A stretch of 64,000 nucleotides of DNA from UJ101 sp965262705 (GCA_965262705.1 OZ253556.1:1860001-1924000); one strand, 5' to 3'; shown: positions 53,410 through 62,590, numbered from the stretch's first letter. The notes: generated from the letters alone by a model not told the origin. Numbers and translations: made by a program.

Positions 53410-54975
53410 CTACCAGCCTTTGTTTTGTGAAATTCCAGAATTTTCAATTACCTCATTTGGGATTTTCCATACATTATGAACAGCGGGATTATAATTACGA
53501 GCATCCCATATCACTTTGATGGTGTAAGGTGAATCGGGATCGGTTTTGTCGCTGTGAATACGACCGTGGAGGGGGTTGGCATAAACTTTTTGTGCATCTC
53601 CCCAGCGCACTAAGTCGCGGTGCCGGTTAGCAAACTCACCAGCGAATTCAACTCTGCGTTCGTGCTTTAGATCTTTCATTGTACAGTTCGACTTATCTCC
53701 TAAGCCTGCACGGTTACGAATAGCATTAATCTCTGCATCTGCATTTTGTTTTAGCATTAATTTTGCTTCTGCCTTTATTAAAAGAATCTCAGCATAACGA
53801 AGAATAGGAATATCACATATTGTATATAGTTTATCTCCATTTGCATTAATTAAGCCTTTTCCAATAGGGTCTTCGTAAGAATATATATCCATATATTTAT
53901 TAAACTGAAACCCGGAAAAAGAGTTCGTTGATTGATACCTGCGTTTTTTACCCCATAATTGAAATTCATCCCCAAATTTTAGGATAGTAGCCTCTCTTCG
54001 AGAATCGCTTTCTTCATAAGCCTTATATAATTCCTGTGTCGGCATATAGTAGCCCCAGCCATTATAAATCCCCCAGCCCTTGTTTTCTAACATTACTCCC
54101 GCAAGCTTACTTCCTCGATTAATTCCTGAAGTTACTGACCAGATGTACTCTGGACCAAATTCATTTTGATATTTAAAAACGGAACGAAAATCTTTGGATG
54201 GTGTATGGGTATTAATTAAGGATCTGCCTGAACCGGAATGGGTTACCTTATCACAAAACTCAATTACCTTTTTCCATTTACTCTCATCATACTGTGCCCA
54301 ATATAGATACGTTTTTGCAATATAAGCATAACAGGCATCTTTATGCGCCCGCCCTTTATTTTCATCGGAATATTCGGTAAAAAGCGGCAATAGTTCAGCT
54401 GCACGGGTTAAATCACTTACAATTTGTTTGTAATTTTCAACTACACTATCAGGTCTTTTAAACTTCCGGGCTTTCATATTTTCTACCGTAACAATTGGGA
54501 TGCCGCCGCTCACATCATTTCCATAAGTGGAAGCCACCCAAAAATAATGAAATCCTCTCATAAATAAAGCTTCACCTAGGTAACGATCTTTTAATTTCTT
54601 ATCTATATTCATATCGGGGACATGAGCTAAAACATCATTAGCTCTACGAATAACTTTAAAACATTGAGGATACATCCAGCTGGTGTAGCCTTCATTTCCT
54701 GTAAGATTGAAATTTTTAATATTATCTGCTTTATCATTGTTACGGCCGGTAACCATATCGTCTGATGCATTGATATACCACATGAATCCGCGGGAGAACA
54801 TATCTTCATCTCCCATATAGTAGTACATAGAATTTACGGCAGCTTCTGCATCAGCTGCACTTTTAAAAAAAATCGATTCGGTTGCACTTCCTAAGGGTTT
54901 AAGTGTTGTAAAATCATCAGAACAAGATGAAAATCCCGTGATTAAAGTAATCATTAATAAACATTTTTTAAACAT
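53410..54975 (-). CDS. SusD/RagB family nutrient-binding outer-membrane lipoprotein
   Basis: The surface lid of a SusCD importer (521 residues from the ATG at 54975). The lipoprotein signal MFKKCLLMITLITGFSSC places the lipidated cysteine at residue 18. TPR-like helices follow, and the C-terminal RagB/SusD region has PILRYAEILLIKAEA and INAIRNRAGL. The longer frame that begins at 55029 runs into repeat copy 11 and is rejected. Normally SusD directly follows SusC; here a 234-bp gap with an inserted element separates them. Confidence 0.93.
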   Translation of the reverse strand: MFKKCLLMITLITGFSSCSDDFTTLKPLGSATESIFFKSAADAEAAVNSMYYYMGDEDMFSRGFMWYINASDDMVTGRNNDKADNIKNFNLTGNEGYTSWMYPQCFKVIRRANDVLAHVPDMNIDKKLKDRYLGEALFMRGFHYFWVASTYGNDVSGGIPIVTVENMKARKFKRPDSVVENYKQIVSDLTRAAELLPLFTEYSDENKGRAHKDACYAYIAKTYLYWAQYDESKWKKVIEFCDKVTHSGSGRSLINTHTPSKDFRSVFKYQNEFGPEYIWSVTSGINRGSKLAGVMLENKGWGIYNGWGYYMPTQELYKAYEESDSRREATILKFGDEFQLWGKKRRYQSTNSFSGFQFNKYMDIYSYEDPIGKGLINANGDKLYTICDIPILRYAEILLIKAEAKLMLKQNADAEINAIRNRAGLGDKSNCTMKDLKHERRVEFAGEFANRHRDLVRWGDAQKVYANPLHGRIHSDKTDPDSPYTIKVIWDARNYNPAVHNVWKIPNEVIENSGISQNKGW

Positions 54976-55009
54976 AATTTTGGCTTTATTATAGTTAGAA
55001 ATAAGTAAC

Positions 55010-55198
55010 GAGACCGTTGCAAAAAGCACTCTAACAACTGCAAGTCAGCGTAAGCTAAAATTAAACACCGGAGCAACCTTTTGGTTGTAAGGATTTTAAT
55101 TTTTTGAGATGGTTGCTGAGCACAACTGAAGTAAGGAAGCAGTTTGAAGCGAGATGCTTTTGTTTTCATACCTTATTTATATATTCTGCAGTGGTCTC
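55010..55198 (+). mobile_element. GAGACC element, copy 11, between susC and susD
   Basis: A 189-bp copy with near-intact ends (GAGACCGTTGCAAAAAGCAC ... GCAGTGGTCTC), opposite in orientation to the susCD operon. Flanks GTAAC/GTAGT share only the first three bases. It contains the GCAAGTCAGCGTAAGCTAAA word (55040-55059) and a TTGCTGAGCACAACTGAAG module, as in copy 10. Confidence 0.82.
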
Positions 55199-55209
55199 GT
55201 AGTTTTATA

Positions 55210-58200
55210 TTAAAATTTTAAAGATATCCCTGCGGATAAAGTTCTGGCTATCGGATAAGTGCCTTTATCTAAACCAACACCTCCTACCTCAGGATCCATA
55301 CCGGAATAATGGGTAAGGGTAAATAAATTCTCTGCTGATAAATAAATGCGTAAGGAAGATCCTGAACAAATTTTATTCATCAATTCAGTTGAAAAATTAT
55401 ATCCTACGGTTAAATTCTTCATCCGGAGATAAGAACCATCTTCTAAATACCAATCAGAAACTGTACTAAAGTTGGCGTTGGGATCATCCACTCGAAGCAT
55501 AGGAATATTCGATTGTGGATTTTGAGTTGACCAGGCTTTCAATACCCTGTTATCTAAATTGTAGCCCTGTTGCGCTGCATTGTAGGTGGTAAATTTATAA
55601 CCGTTAAAAATTTTTGATCCTGCAACGCCTTGGAAAAATACAGATAAGTCAAAGTGCTTATACTCCAAATTCAAATTAAACCCGTAAGTAAAGTCAGGAA
55701 AAGAATTTCCCTTAAAACTACGATCCTCATCATTAATTTTACCGTCGTTATTGGCATCTATAAATTTTAAATCTCCCGGCTTGGCATAGGGTTGAATGGG
55801 TTCTCCGTCAGGTCCTACATATTGGTCTATTTCACTTTGAGATTTAAAAGTTCCTGCACAGCTAATTAAATAAAATGAATATAATTCATGTCCGGGTTCG
55901 GATCGAAACGGATAAAGCGTTGATCTTACTTTATAACGGTCGTGATGAATATAATCACCGGTATAACGATTCAAATCTTTTAGTTCATTTTTAATAGAAG
56001 AAAGGTTGCCGCTTAAAGAATATTTTAATGCTCCTGCATTCCCTCTAAAAGTTGTTGAAAGTTCAAATCCCCTGTTTTCAACAGATCCCACATTGGACAC
56101 GGGCCCTTTATCCACTCCTTTATGAGGATCTGCAGCATTGCTCATAATCATATCTTGTGTGGTCTTTACAAAATAATCCGAAGTAATCTGCAGCCGATTG
56201 TTAAATAAAGATACATCCATCCCTATATCAAACGACTCAGATGTTTCCCATTTCAGATCAGGGTTGGATTCTTGTTTTACGTAATAACCTAAAATAGACT
56301 GCGCATCACCTGCTCCCATAGTAGTACGCATTGATGACATAGGGGTATCGTAGGCATAATAACTTACCGATTGAATATTCCCTATTTTTCCCCAGGAGGC
56401 GCGTAATTTCCAAACGCTTAACCAATTAATTTCGTTTAAGAATGGCTCACTACTCATTTTCCAGGCGGCAGAAACCGATGGGAATACATCGCGGTTATTT
56501 GACTTTGATAAGCGGGAAGTTTGGTCTCTACGGACACTTCCTGATAAAAAATATTTGTTATCAAAATTGTATCGAAGGCGACCGATAATAGAATATAAAG
56601 CATCTTCACTAGGATTACTTGTATAATCGGTAATTTCTCTAGCATTTCCAAGATATTGATACCATTTTTCTTCACGTGAAAAATCTTTTGCCTTTACTTC
56701 CTCTCCTTCAAGTTTAGTTTTTTGAGCTGAGTAAACCCCTGTGAAATCAAGCTTATTCTTTCCAATTTTTTTTGTGTAACTCACTTGGTTATCCCAAATC
56801 CATTTATTTCTTTTTAACCATTTTTGAGTCAAGTAATTCATCTCGGACGGGCGGCCGCTTTCAGGGATACGAGGTGTAAATTTTTTGTATTGCTCATTTA
56901 CCTGATTCAGCGAAAAAGATGAGCGATATTTTAGTCCCCGTAAAATATCCCATTTAGCATATACATTGGCATCGATATAATTTATTGGGTGGCTAATATT
57001 TGGCCGTTTTAATAAAGCTACCGGATTATACACATCGCCATACGCCCCGGCATATACCGAACCTTTAGGAGCGACTCCGTGAAAACTCCCTTTTTTGTCA
57101 TAAACAGGGGCTGCAGAAGGCATGTAAATGGCATTAATAATTGCACCCGAATAACTTGATGAGGTATTTGCTCCTATGCCTTCCTCATTGCTTATATATA
57201 AATTTTGACCGATTTTTAACTTATTACTTAGGCTATATTCTGTTTTCACACGAAGTCCTAACCTTTCGTAAGAAGTATTTAAGAGTAATCCCTCTTGTTT
57301 TTGATAGTTAAAAGAAGCGCTGTATTTTCCTCTTTTGCCTCCTCCACGCAAAGCAACATTTGTGCTATAAGTTGCTGCTGTTCGAAATATTTGATCGATC
57401 CAATTGGTACGATTGATATTTCCCCATGGATTTTTTGTTGCATCACGTGCAGGATTTCGTGGTTTTCCACTGTTATCCACAGCAGTATTATATGCCCAGT
57501 TTTGTTGCTGTGCAGTTAATGGGGTAGGCAGGTTTAATGCTTGTCGAAGCCCGGAATAGGTATCAATATCTACTGATAATTTACCGGTTTTTCCACTTTT
57601 AGTGGTTACCAAAATAACGCCTGAGGCAGCCTGTGCACCATAGATAGCAGCTGAGGCAGCATCTTTTAGCACGGTAATGGATTGAATATCATTAGGGTTG
57701 AGTGTACCACCATAATAAGGCATTCCGTCTACTACCCACAGAGGGGATTCGTTATTAACGGATCCTCGCCCACGAATGTTAATGGAGGCTTGTTCAGACG
57801 GATCACCTCCATGTTGTTGAATAGTAACTCCCGCAACGCTTCCTTGTAAAAAATCCTGAGGGGTGGCTATGGGACGACTGTTGATTTGCGCTATATTTTC
57901 AACTGAAGCAACGGAACTGGTTAGATCTCTTGTCTTGACCGAGCCATATCCGATGACCAATACTTTATCTAAGTTTGTCAATTCGGGAGATAATATAATC
58001 GAAAAATTATGAGTACCTGAAAAAGGCTTTTTAACGGTTTGAAATCCGGGAAAAGAAATAACTAGTACTCCTTGTTCTGTTTCAGAATCAATACTGAATT
58101 TTCCTTGTTCATCGCTTAGGGTTTCGTTGGTACTCCCTTTAATCAAAATACCTGCACCAGCTACCGGCAGTTTATCTTGTCCGTAAATTATGCCAGTTAG

Positions 58201-58266
58201 TTTGGTTTGAGATCTGGAAAAAGAGCATAATACAACCAATGAAAATACAAAAATGTTTTTTTTCAT
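55210..58266 (-). CDS. SusC/RagA family TonB-linked outer-membrane receptor
   Basis: 1018 residues. Sec signal peptide (about 1-19), then a CarboxypepD_reg-like domain (TKLTGIIYGQDKLPVAGAG to about residue 95). A TonB-box-like stretch (LDKVLVIGYGSVKTRDLT) precedes a plug domain with the SusC signature INIRGRGSVNNESPLWVVDG. The beta-barrel ends in TLSAGISLKF with a C-terminal phenylalanine. It lies 49 bp downstream of the PhoD gene in the same direction, so it is probably co-transcribed from the Pho-box promoter at about 60057. The cargo cannot be read from sequence; a phosphorylated substrate is suggested by the neighbours. Confidence 0.93.
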   Translation of the reverse strand: MKKNIFVFSLVVLCSFSRSQTKLTGIIYGQDKLPVAGAGILIKGSTNETLSDEQGKFSIDSETEQGVLVISFPGFQTVKKPFSGTHNFSIILSPELTNLDKVLVIGYGSVKTRDLTSSVASVENIAQINSRPIATPQDFLQGSVAGVTIQQHGGDPSEQASINIRGRGSVNNESPLWVVDGMPYYGGTLNPNDIQSITVLKDAASAAIYGAQAASGVILVTTKSGKTGKLSVDIDTYSGLRQALNLPTPLTAQQQNWAYNTAVDNSGKPRNPARDATKNPWGNINRTNWIDQIFRTAATYSTNVALRGGGKRGKYSASFNYQKQEGLLLNTSYERLGLRVKTEYSLSNKLKIGQNLYISNEEGIGANTSSSYSGAIINAIYMPSAAPVYDKKGSFHGVAPKGSVYAGAYGDVYNPVALLKRPNISHPINYIDANVYAKWDILRGLKYRSSFSLNQVNEQYKKFTPRIPESGRPSEMNYLTQKWLKRNKWIWDNQVSYTKKIGKNKLDFTGVYSAQKTKLEGEEVKAKDFSREEKWYQYLGNAREITDYTSNPSEDALYSIIGRLRYNFDNKYFLSGSVRRDQTSRLSKSNNRDVFPSVSAAWKMSSEPFLNEINWLSVWKLRASWGKIGNIQSVSYYAYDTPMSSMRTTMGAGDAQSILGYYVKQESNPDLKWETSESFDIGMDVSLFNNRLQITSDYFVKTTQDMIMSNAADPHKGVDKGPVSNVGSVENRGFELSTTFRGNAGALKYSLSGNLSSIKNELKDLNRYTGDYIHHDRYKVRSTLYPFRSEPGHELYSFYLISCAGTFKSQSEIDQYVGPDGEPIQPYAKPGDLKFIDANNDGKINDEDRSFKGNSFPDFTYGFNLNLEYKHFDLSVFFQGVAGSKIFNGYKFTTYNAAQQGYNLDNRVLKAWSTQNPQSNIPMLRVDDPNANFSTVSDWYLEDGSYLRMKNLTVGYNFSTELMNKICSGSSLRIYLSAENLFTLTHYSGMDPEVGGVGLDKGTYPIARTLSAGISLKF

Positions 58267-58315
58267 TCTAAATAAATTATATCCTTGTTTAAAAATTTAA
58301 AAAGGGATAAGCCAA

Positions 58316-60031
58316 TTAATAGATTATGCTTTTCTCTGTGGTAGTTTGGTAGGCTTCGGTAAATACGGAATCTGTAAAAATATAATCTGCCTTTGCTTGA
58401 GAATGAGTAAAGTTGACTTTTAAGAATCCCCTTTTGGAAGCATTAAAGTATTCTAAATCATTAATTAATATTTGAATCGCTCGCTCAAAATCCTGAGTTT
58501 GTGTTTTACTGCTAAAAATACTTTCCATTCCCGAAGAAGAAATAGAAGAGGCAGCAAATTCTTTTCCTGCTTCAACCCCCTTATCGGTAACCAGTTTATT
58601 ACACCATGCGTTATGGCTGTCTCCGGACAGGCAAACCACCTTTTTTCGAGAAAATATTTTCAATAATTCTTCCCGTTCTGCGTGGTAGCCATCCCAGGCA
58701 TCTAAATTATAGGGGGCTGATTTTTTTAATCTTTTAATTTCTTTGGGAGTTAAAGTCGTATCTCCTTTTTTCATTCGTATTTTAAGGTTTACCAGTTCTT
58801 TGATATGTTGATTAAACAAGGTAAATGTTTTGTCAGAAACTCTTCCTTTTGCGTGGAGTTCACTATACATTCTATTGAGTAGGGGCAATAATTCTATTGG
58901 AATATACATTTTTCCCATGATCACCTGACTTCCTAATATCTGCCATTTGGTAGGACTATTATTTAGTGTATTGATCAGCCATTCTTTTTGCTGTGCACCC
59001 AGTAGCGTTCTTTTAGGGCTAAAAAGATCGGTTTGAAAAGAAGACACATCAAATTTGCCTTGAGCATCGAAGTAACTATTATAAGTTAATTGCTTATCTC
59101 TTCCAATTACGCGTGTGTCCAGCATAATCAAATTTACTAGGTTACCAATCGTCAAACTTCGGTATATTTTATTGCGGTCTTCCGTTCTTACAGAGATATA
59201 CTCGCTATAAGCACGAATGGCTGACTTCTTTCTCGTTTGAAAATTACCTTCTGATTTCTGATGATTTTGTGCGCCGTTTTTGTAGGTATCATTGGCTATT
59301 TCATGATCATCCCAAACACAAATGAAGGGCTTTTTTTGGTGCGCTAATTTCAAATGATTATCTGAACGATATTGCTTATACCTCGTGCGATAATCTTCTA
59401 AAGACAATAATTCATTTGAGGGATTGACTTCTCGATTTAACTTAGCGGTATATTGATTTGTACCATACTGCCCACGACCATATTCATAAATATAATCTCC
59501 CAAATGGAGTACAACGTCCACATCAGATTTTGCTATAGCTTCATATAAGTTAAAAAGCCCTGCCGGGTAGTTTGAACAAGAACAAACCGCTAAAGATAAG
59601 CGTTCAGGATTTTCCGGAAAGGTAATGGTCTCTCCTACTTCGGAAACTGTTTTGTCTTCTAACTGAATAAATCGATAATACAATTTTTGACCACTTTCTA
59701 ATTCTCTAATTTCAACCGATATCGTATAATCCCTTTCTGAATCGGTAACTACTTCCCCTGACCGAATGATATTTTTAAATTCCGGATCTTTTGCCACTTG
59801 CCAGGCTATAGGAACAGAAGGACGCTGTGTGCTATATCTTGTCCAAATAATTACTTGAGACGAAGTCGGGTCAAAACTGGCTATACCGTAATCAAAATTG
59901 GACTCTTTGAGGTCATCTGAAATAGCGTCAAAAGGCAAAGAATCATCTCTGCGAAAACTAATAAAATTAGAAGATAACATGGTGCCTCCAACTGCTAATA
60001 AACTTCGGTAAATAAAATCTCGTCTTAACAT
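58316..60031 (-). CDS. PhoD family alkaline phosphatase
   Basis: Secreted phosphodiesterase/phosphomonoesterase (571 residues). The twin-arginine type N-terminus MLRRDFIYRSLLAVGG fits the family's Tat export. Metal-site motifs are VVLHLGDYIYEYGRGQYG, CVWDDHEIANDTYK and VVCLSGDSHNAW. PhoD proteins use Ca2+ and Fe3+ and release phosphate from diesters or teichoic-type substrates. It begins 26 bp from a Pho-box promoter and precedes susC. The C-terminus (ADYIFTDSVF) is complete. Confidence 0.92.
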   Translation of the reverse strand: MLRRDFIYRSLLAVGGTMLSSNFISFRRDDSLPFDAISDDLKESNFDYGIASFDPTSSQVIIWTRYSTQRPSVPIAWQVAKDPEFKNIIRSGEVVTDSERDYTISVEIRELESGQKLYYRFIQLEDKTVSEVGETITFPENPERLSLAVCSCSNYPAGLFNLYEAIAKSDVDVVLHLGDYIYEYGRGQYGTNQYTAKLNREVNPSNELLSLEDYRTRYKQYRSDNHLKLAHQKKPFICVWDDHEIANDTYKNGAQNHQKSEGNFQTRKKSAIRAYSEYISVRTEDRNKIYRSLTIGNLVNLIMLDTRVIGRDKQLTYNSYFDAQGKFDVSSFQTDLFSPKRTLLGAQQKEWLINTLNNSPTKWQILGSQVIMGKMYIPIELLPLLNRMYSELHAKGRVSDKTFTLFNQHIKELVNLKIRMKKGDTTLTPKEIKRLKKSAPYNLDAWDGYHAEREELLKIFSRKKVVCLSGDSHNAWCNKLVTDKGVEAGKEFAASSISSSGMESIFSSKTQTQDFERAIQILINDLEYFNASKRGFLKVNFTHSQAKADYIFTDSVFTEAYQTTTEKSIIY

Positions 60032-60056
60032 TTATTCTATAAAAATATTTCGATTG

Positions 60057-60123
60057 CAATATTAAACATATCACTCAAAGTTGATGTTAATAAAATGTTA
60101 TATTATTGTTATGGATACATTAA
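60057..60123 (-). promoter_or_regulatory. Pho-box-like activator site and promoter of phoD-susC-susD
   Basis: Read on the minus strand: TTAATG, ATAACA, ATAACA and TTAACA, each 6 bp with exactly 5 bp between (plus-strand starts 60118, 60107, 60096 and 60085). Then 20 bp and TAATATTG (60057-60064), one mismatch from TAnnTTTG. There is no -33 TTTG. Four TTAACA-type hexamers at 11-bp spacing match the arrangement known for Bacillus PhoP boxes and the 11-bp phasing of PhoB boxes. The last hexamer is 54 bp from the phoD start. A second copy occurs at 62591-62657. Confidence 0.75.
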
Positions 60124-60189
60124 GATTATTGGAGGCTGTTTCAGACAAAAAATCCATGTATTACGAAAGTATTGAGCTTGCGCTAACTT

Positions 60190-60403
60190 GCATTTAACTT
60201 CAAATTGTTTCCTTACTTCGACAAACTCAGTAACCGTCTCAAAACTTCGACAAACTCAGCTAACGAAAATTAAGCACCTGAGCAAACAAAAGATTGCTTA
60301 GGGGTTTAGCTTCGCTGACGTGTAATTAATTTTTATCAGGCGTTGCATTTCGGCAAACTCAATACAAGCATTTTTTTGTTAGCGTGCTTTTTGCAACGGT
60401 CTC
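60190..60403 (-). mobile_element. GAGACC element, copy 12 (mosaic, worn right end)
   Basis: Minus-oriented, ending TTTTTGCAACGGTCTC at 60403, seven bases past the end of the phosphoesterase gene. It has the extra TTTCGGCAAACTCAATAC module of copies 2 and 9. It carries two CTTCGACAAACTCAG words (60216-60230 and 60245-60259). The usual CAACC hairpin is replaced by GAGCAAACAAAAGATTGC. The other end fades out around 60190. Copy 12 and the Pho site together fill the 378-bp gap. Confidence 0.65.
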
Positions 60404-60409
60404 TTAGAT

Positions 60410-62320
60410 TTAAATTGTTCTAATTGCAAAACGCCCATTGTAATTAATCACAGCCCAAACTGTTTTTTTATCCGCATCAATTCCATACGTCCCTAAGCCA
60501 TACGCCTTTTTATAGGGGCCATAAATGAAACGTTCTTCTTTATTTTCATTATAAATGTTTTTTTCTGCCGCTTTAATCCATATCCCTTTTTTATCTGTAA
60601 CGAGGGCAAGTTTTCCGGCTTTTAAATCTTCTTGTTTCAACTCTCCTTTATAGCTAAGTTCTAATGTAAAGGTTTCTGTCTTAAAATCTCCCTTTTCATT
60701 TTCCATACCTCTTAAAATGAGTATGTCGCTAAAGGAATCCGGGGTCTTATACCACCCTGTGGATACTTCATGATAAAAATTTCTCCCGCTATGGTCTTTA
60801 CGATCTAATGTATAATCGCCGTTTAAAATCTTCATATTAGTATTATTAGGGCTTTTATCTGTAACTTTTGTATAGGATTCCCCTTTTTTTATCAGGAATT
60901 CTTTACCGTTAAGGCTATAACCAAACTTTTCACGCGGTGTAAACACTAAAGTTGGAGTGGTTAAAATATTATTACCAAGAGAACCTACATTTGCAGAATA
61001 GTACTCAATATCAAGATGTTCTTCATCAACTGTAACAATATAATAACCTACTCGCCACAATTCCTGGGATAACATTATTTGTCTTTTTCCGCCACAATAG
61101 GTTTCGTCATTAGAAGGTACACGAGGCGTATAAAATTTGGAACTGTCAGAGCAGCAGATTAGCTGGGTAATTTTTTTGCCTTCGCCATTTCCATCATGCC
61201 CTTTTGTCGTATAAACATAACTGCGATCATGTATATGATCATGACCACAAATATTATATTTAGCACCATTCTCATACATACTTTGAATATAGGTATTTTC
61301 CCAATGGGCTTGCTCACTGTCATCATCGCTCGCCGGCTGATTTTTTCTTCCATTAATCGCAAACAAATTATCTACATGATCTTCTAGTAATAACCCAGCA
61401 TGGCTAAATACCATAGCATGAGGTAAAGCCTTACGGTCTCTTTGTAACCGGCTAGTAATCCAATCTTGCTGCTTATGAATGGGGATTTTTTCAATATACT
61501 GGTCTAAAAAAATAAACCGCGTATTTTTAAAGTCAAAACTATACGAAAGGCCTTCCATCCCTTGCGGGCTGCTAAAATTTTCTCCTAATTGAAAAGTTGA
61601 TTTATTGTTACGGATGATTTTAGGTAAGAATTCTTTATCAGGGTTTTCAGCTTTAAATGCTTTTTGCTGTGCTTTTTCAATATTATGAACGCCATTTTGG
61701 GTTTGAGGAAAGGCTTTAACAAAATGTTTTGAAGTTGAATCTTCTCCATCCGGAAGATCGTAATTATCGTGGTTTCCACGCAAAGGAAAGAACCCAATTT
61801 TAGCATTGTATAAATGTTGTGTATAACGTGCTCGTATGTCGTAAGTATCTTCCTCAGTCCTTTTTATATATTGATTTGTTTTGTGGTTTTTTACGTAAAA
61901 CGCTCCCCGGTATGCTCCATCCGACAAATCCCCTACCTGTATTACAAATTTTACTCCATTTTTAACAAAATGTTCATTAAGCGCATTGATAATATCCACT
62001 GCACAAGTAGCCGGATTTTTACCATCATCAAGATAATAGTCAATTTTTTGAGTTTTTTGATCTTGATCTTTATAGGTGCCCGAAAACATATTTACCCACT
62101 GCGTATCTCCCATAACACCAAAGCGATAGCTTGCAGATGAAGGGATGGGAATTTCCACTTTGCCGGCAGTGGGCTTATAATGTTTTTTTTTGTCGGTACT
62201 ATCGTTTTTACATGATCCTAAGATCAACGAACCTGCGCCTAAGACAGAAACTTCTATGAATTTTTTTCTGGACAAACCGTTTGATGTCTCTTTTTTTAAT
62301 TTACGTTTTTTTCCTTTCAT
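60410..62320 (-). CDS. Calcineurin-like metallophosphoesterase lipoprotein
   Basis: 636 residues. A basic N-terminus containing SRKKF leads into a lipoprotein signal ending LILGSC (cysteine about residue 36). The phosphoesterase motifs appear in order: GDTQW, GDLSDG, GNHDNY, FSHAG and GHDHIHD (about residues 70-360). A beta-rich C-terminal domain follows. It likely hydrolyses phosphate esters at the cell surface or in the periplasm. It is transcribed towards the PhoD gene. Its upstream region has the same Pho-box promoter as phoD but about 270 bp away, because a repeat relic and other sequence lie between. Confidence 0.88.
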   Translation of the reverse strand: MKGKKRKLKKETSNGLSRKKFIEVSVLGAGSLILGSCKNDSTDKKKHYKPTAGKVEIPIPSSASYRFGVMGDTQWVNMFSGTYKDQDQKTQKIDYYLDDGKNPATCAVDIINALNEHFVKNGVKFVIQVGDLSDGAYRGAFYVKNHKTNQYIKRTEEDTYDIRARYTQHLYNAKIGFFPLRGNHDNYDLPDGEDSTSKHFVKAFPQTQNGVHNIEKAQQKAFKAENPDKEFLPKIIRNNKSTFQLGENFSSPQGMEGLSYSFDFKNTRFIFLDQYIEKIPIHKQQDWITSRLQRDRKALPHAMVFSHAGLLLEDHVDNLFAINGRKNQPASDDDSEQAHWENTYIQSMYENGAKYNICGHDHIHDRSYVYTTKGHDGNGEGKKITQLICCSDSSKFYTPRVPSNDETYCGGKRQIMLSQELWRVGYYIVTVDEEHLDIEYYSANVGSLGNNILTTPTLVFTPREKFGYSLNGKEFLIKKGESYTKVTDKSPNNTNMKILNGDYTLDRKDHSGRNFYHEVSTGWYKTPDSFSDILILRGMENEKGDFKTETFTLELSYKGELKQEDLKAGKLALVTDKKGIWIKAAEKNIYNENKEERFIYGPYKKAYGLGTYGIDADKKTVWAVINYNGRFAIRTI

Positions 62321-62590
62321 TTTAATAATTACTTATGTTATTTTCATTAAATATTCTAAAAATTTAGAAGAGTTAAATTTTATTGATAGAGTACTCTTTT
62401 GAAAAGCCCTATAACGTTTAAGCAAATTGAGGATAAATGTTTTTTGAGAATATCTCGTTTTTTGAACCCCAACAGGCTCTGATAAGTAAAATATCGCCTT
62501 AACATCATAGAAGACCTTTGCAAAAAGCACTTTAGCTTTCATACTTTTTTATATGTTTTGTAAAGATATCCATAGATAAAAATTTTATCA
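62321..62590 (-). other. Long 5' leader of the phosphoesterase gene with a collapsed repeat
   Basis: Between the Pho-type promoter and the gene there is about 265 bp. At 62513-62570 both ends of a GAGACC element lie almost side by side (ACCTTTGCAAAAAGCAC and TTTTTTATATGTTTTGTAAAG), with the middle deleted. The rest (62321-62510) is AT-rich with no protein motif; open frames there are short and unsupported. Confidence 0.5.

Noticed and set aside
53410..55029. Longer susD start at 55029
   Set aside because: The extra 18 residues run into repeat copy 11 and precede a perfect lipoprotein signal that starts at 54975.
55210..62320. A classical polysaccharide utilisation locus
   Set aside because: SusCD is present, but no glycoside hydrolase, polysaccharide lyase or hybrid sensor is adjacent. 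Phosphatases and Pho-like sites point to phosphate instead.
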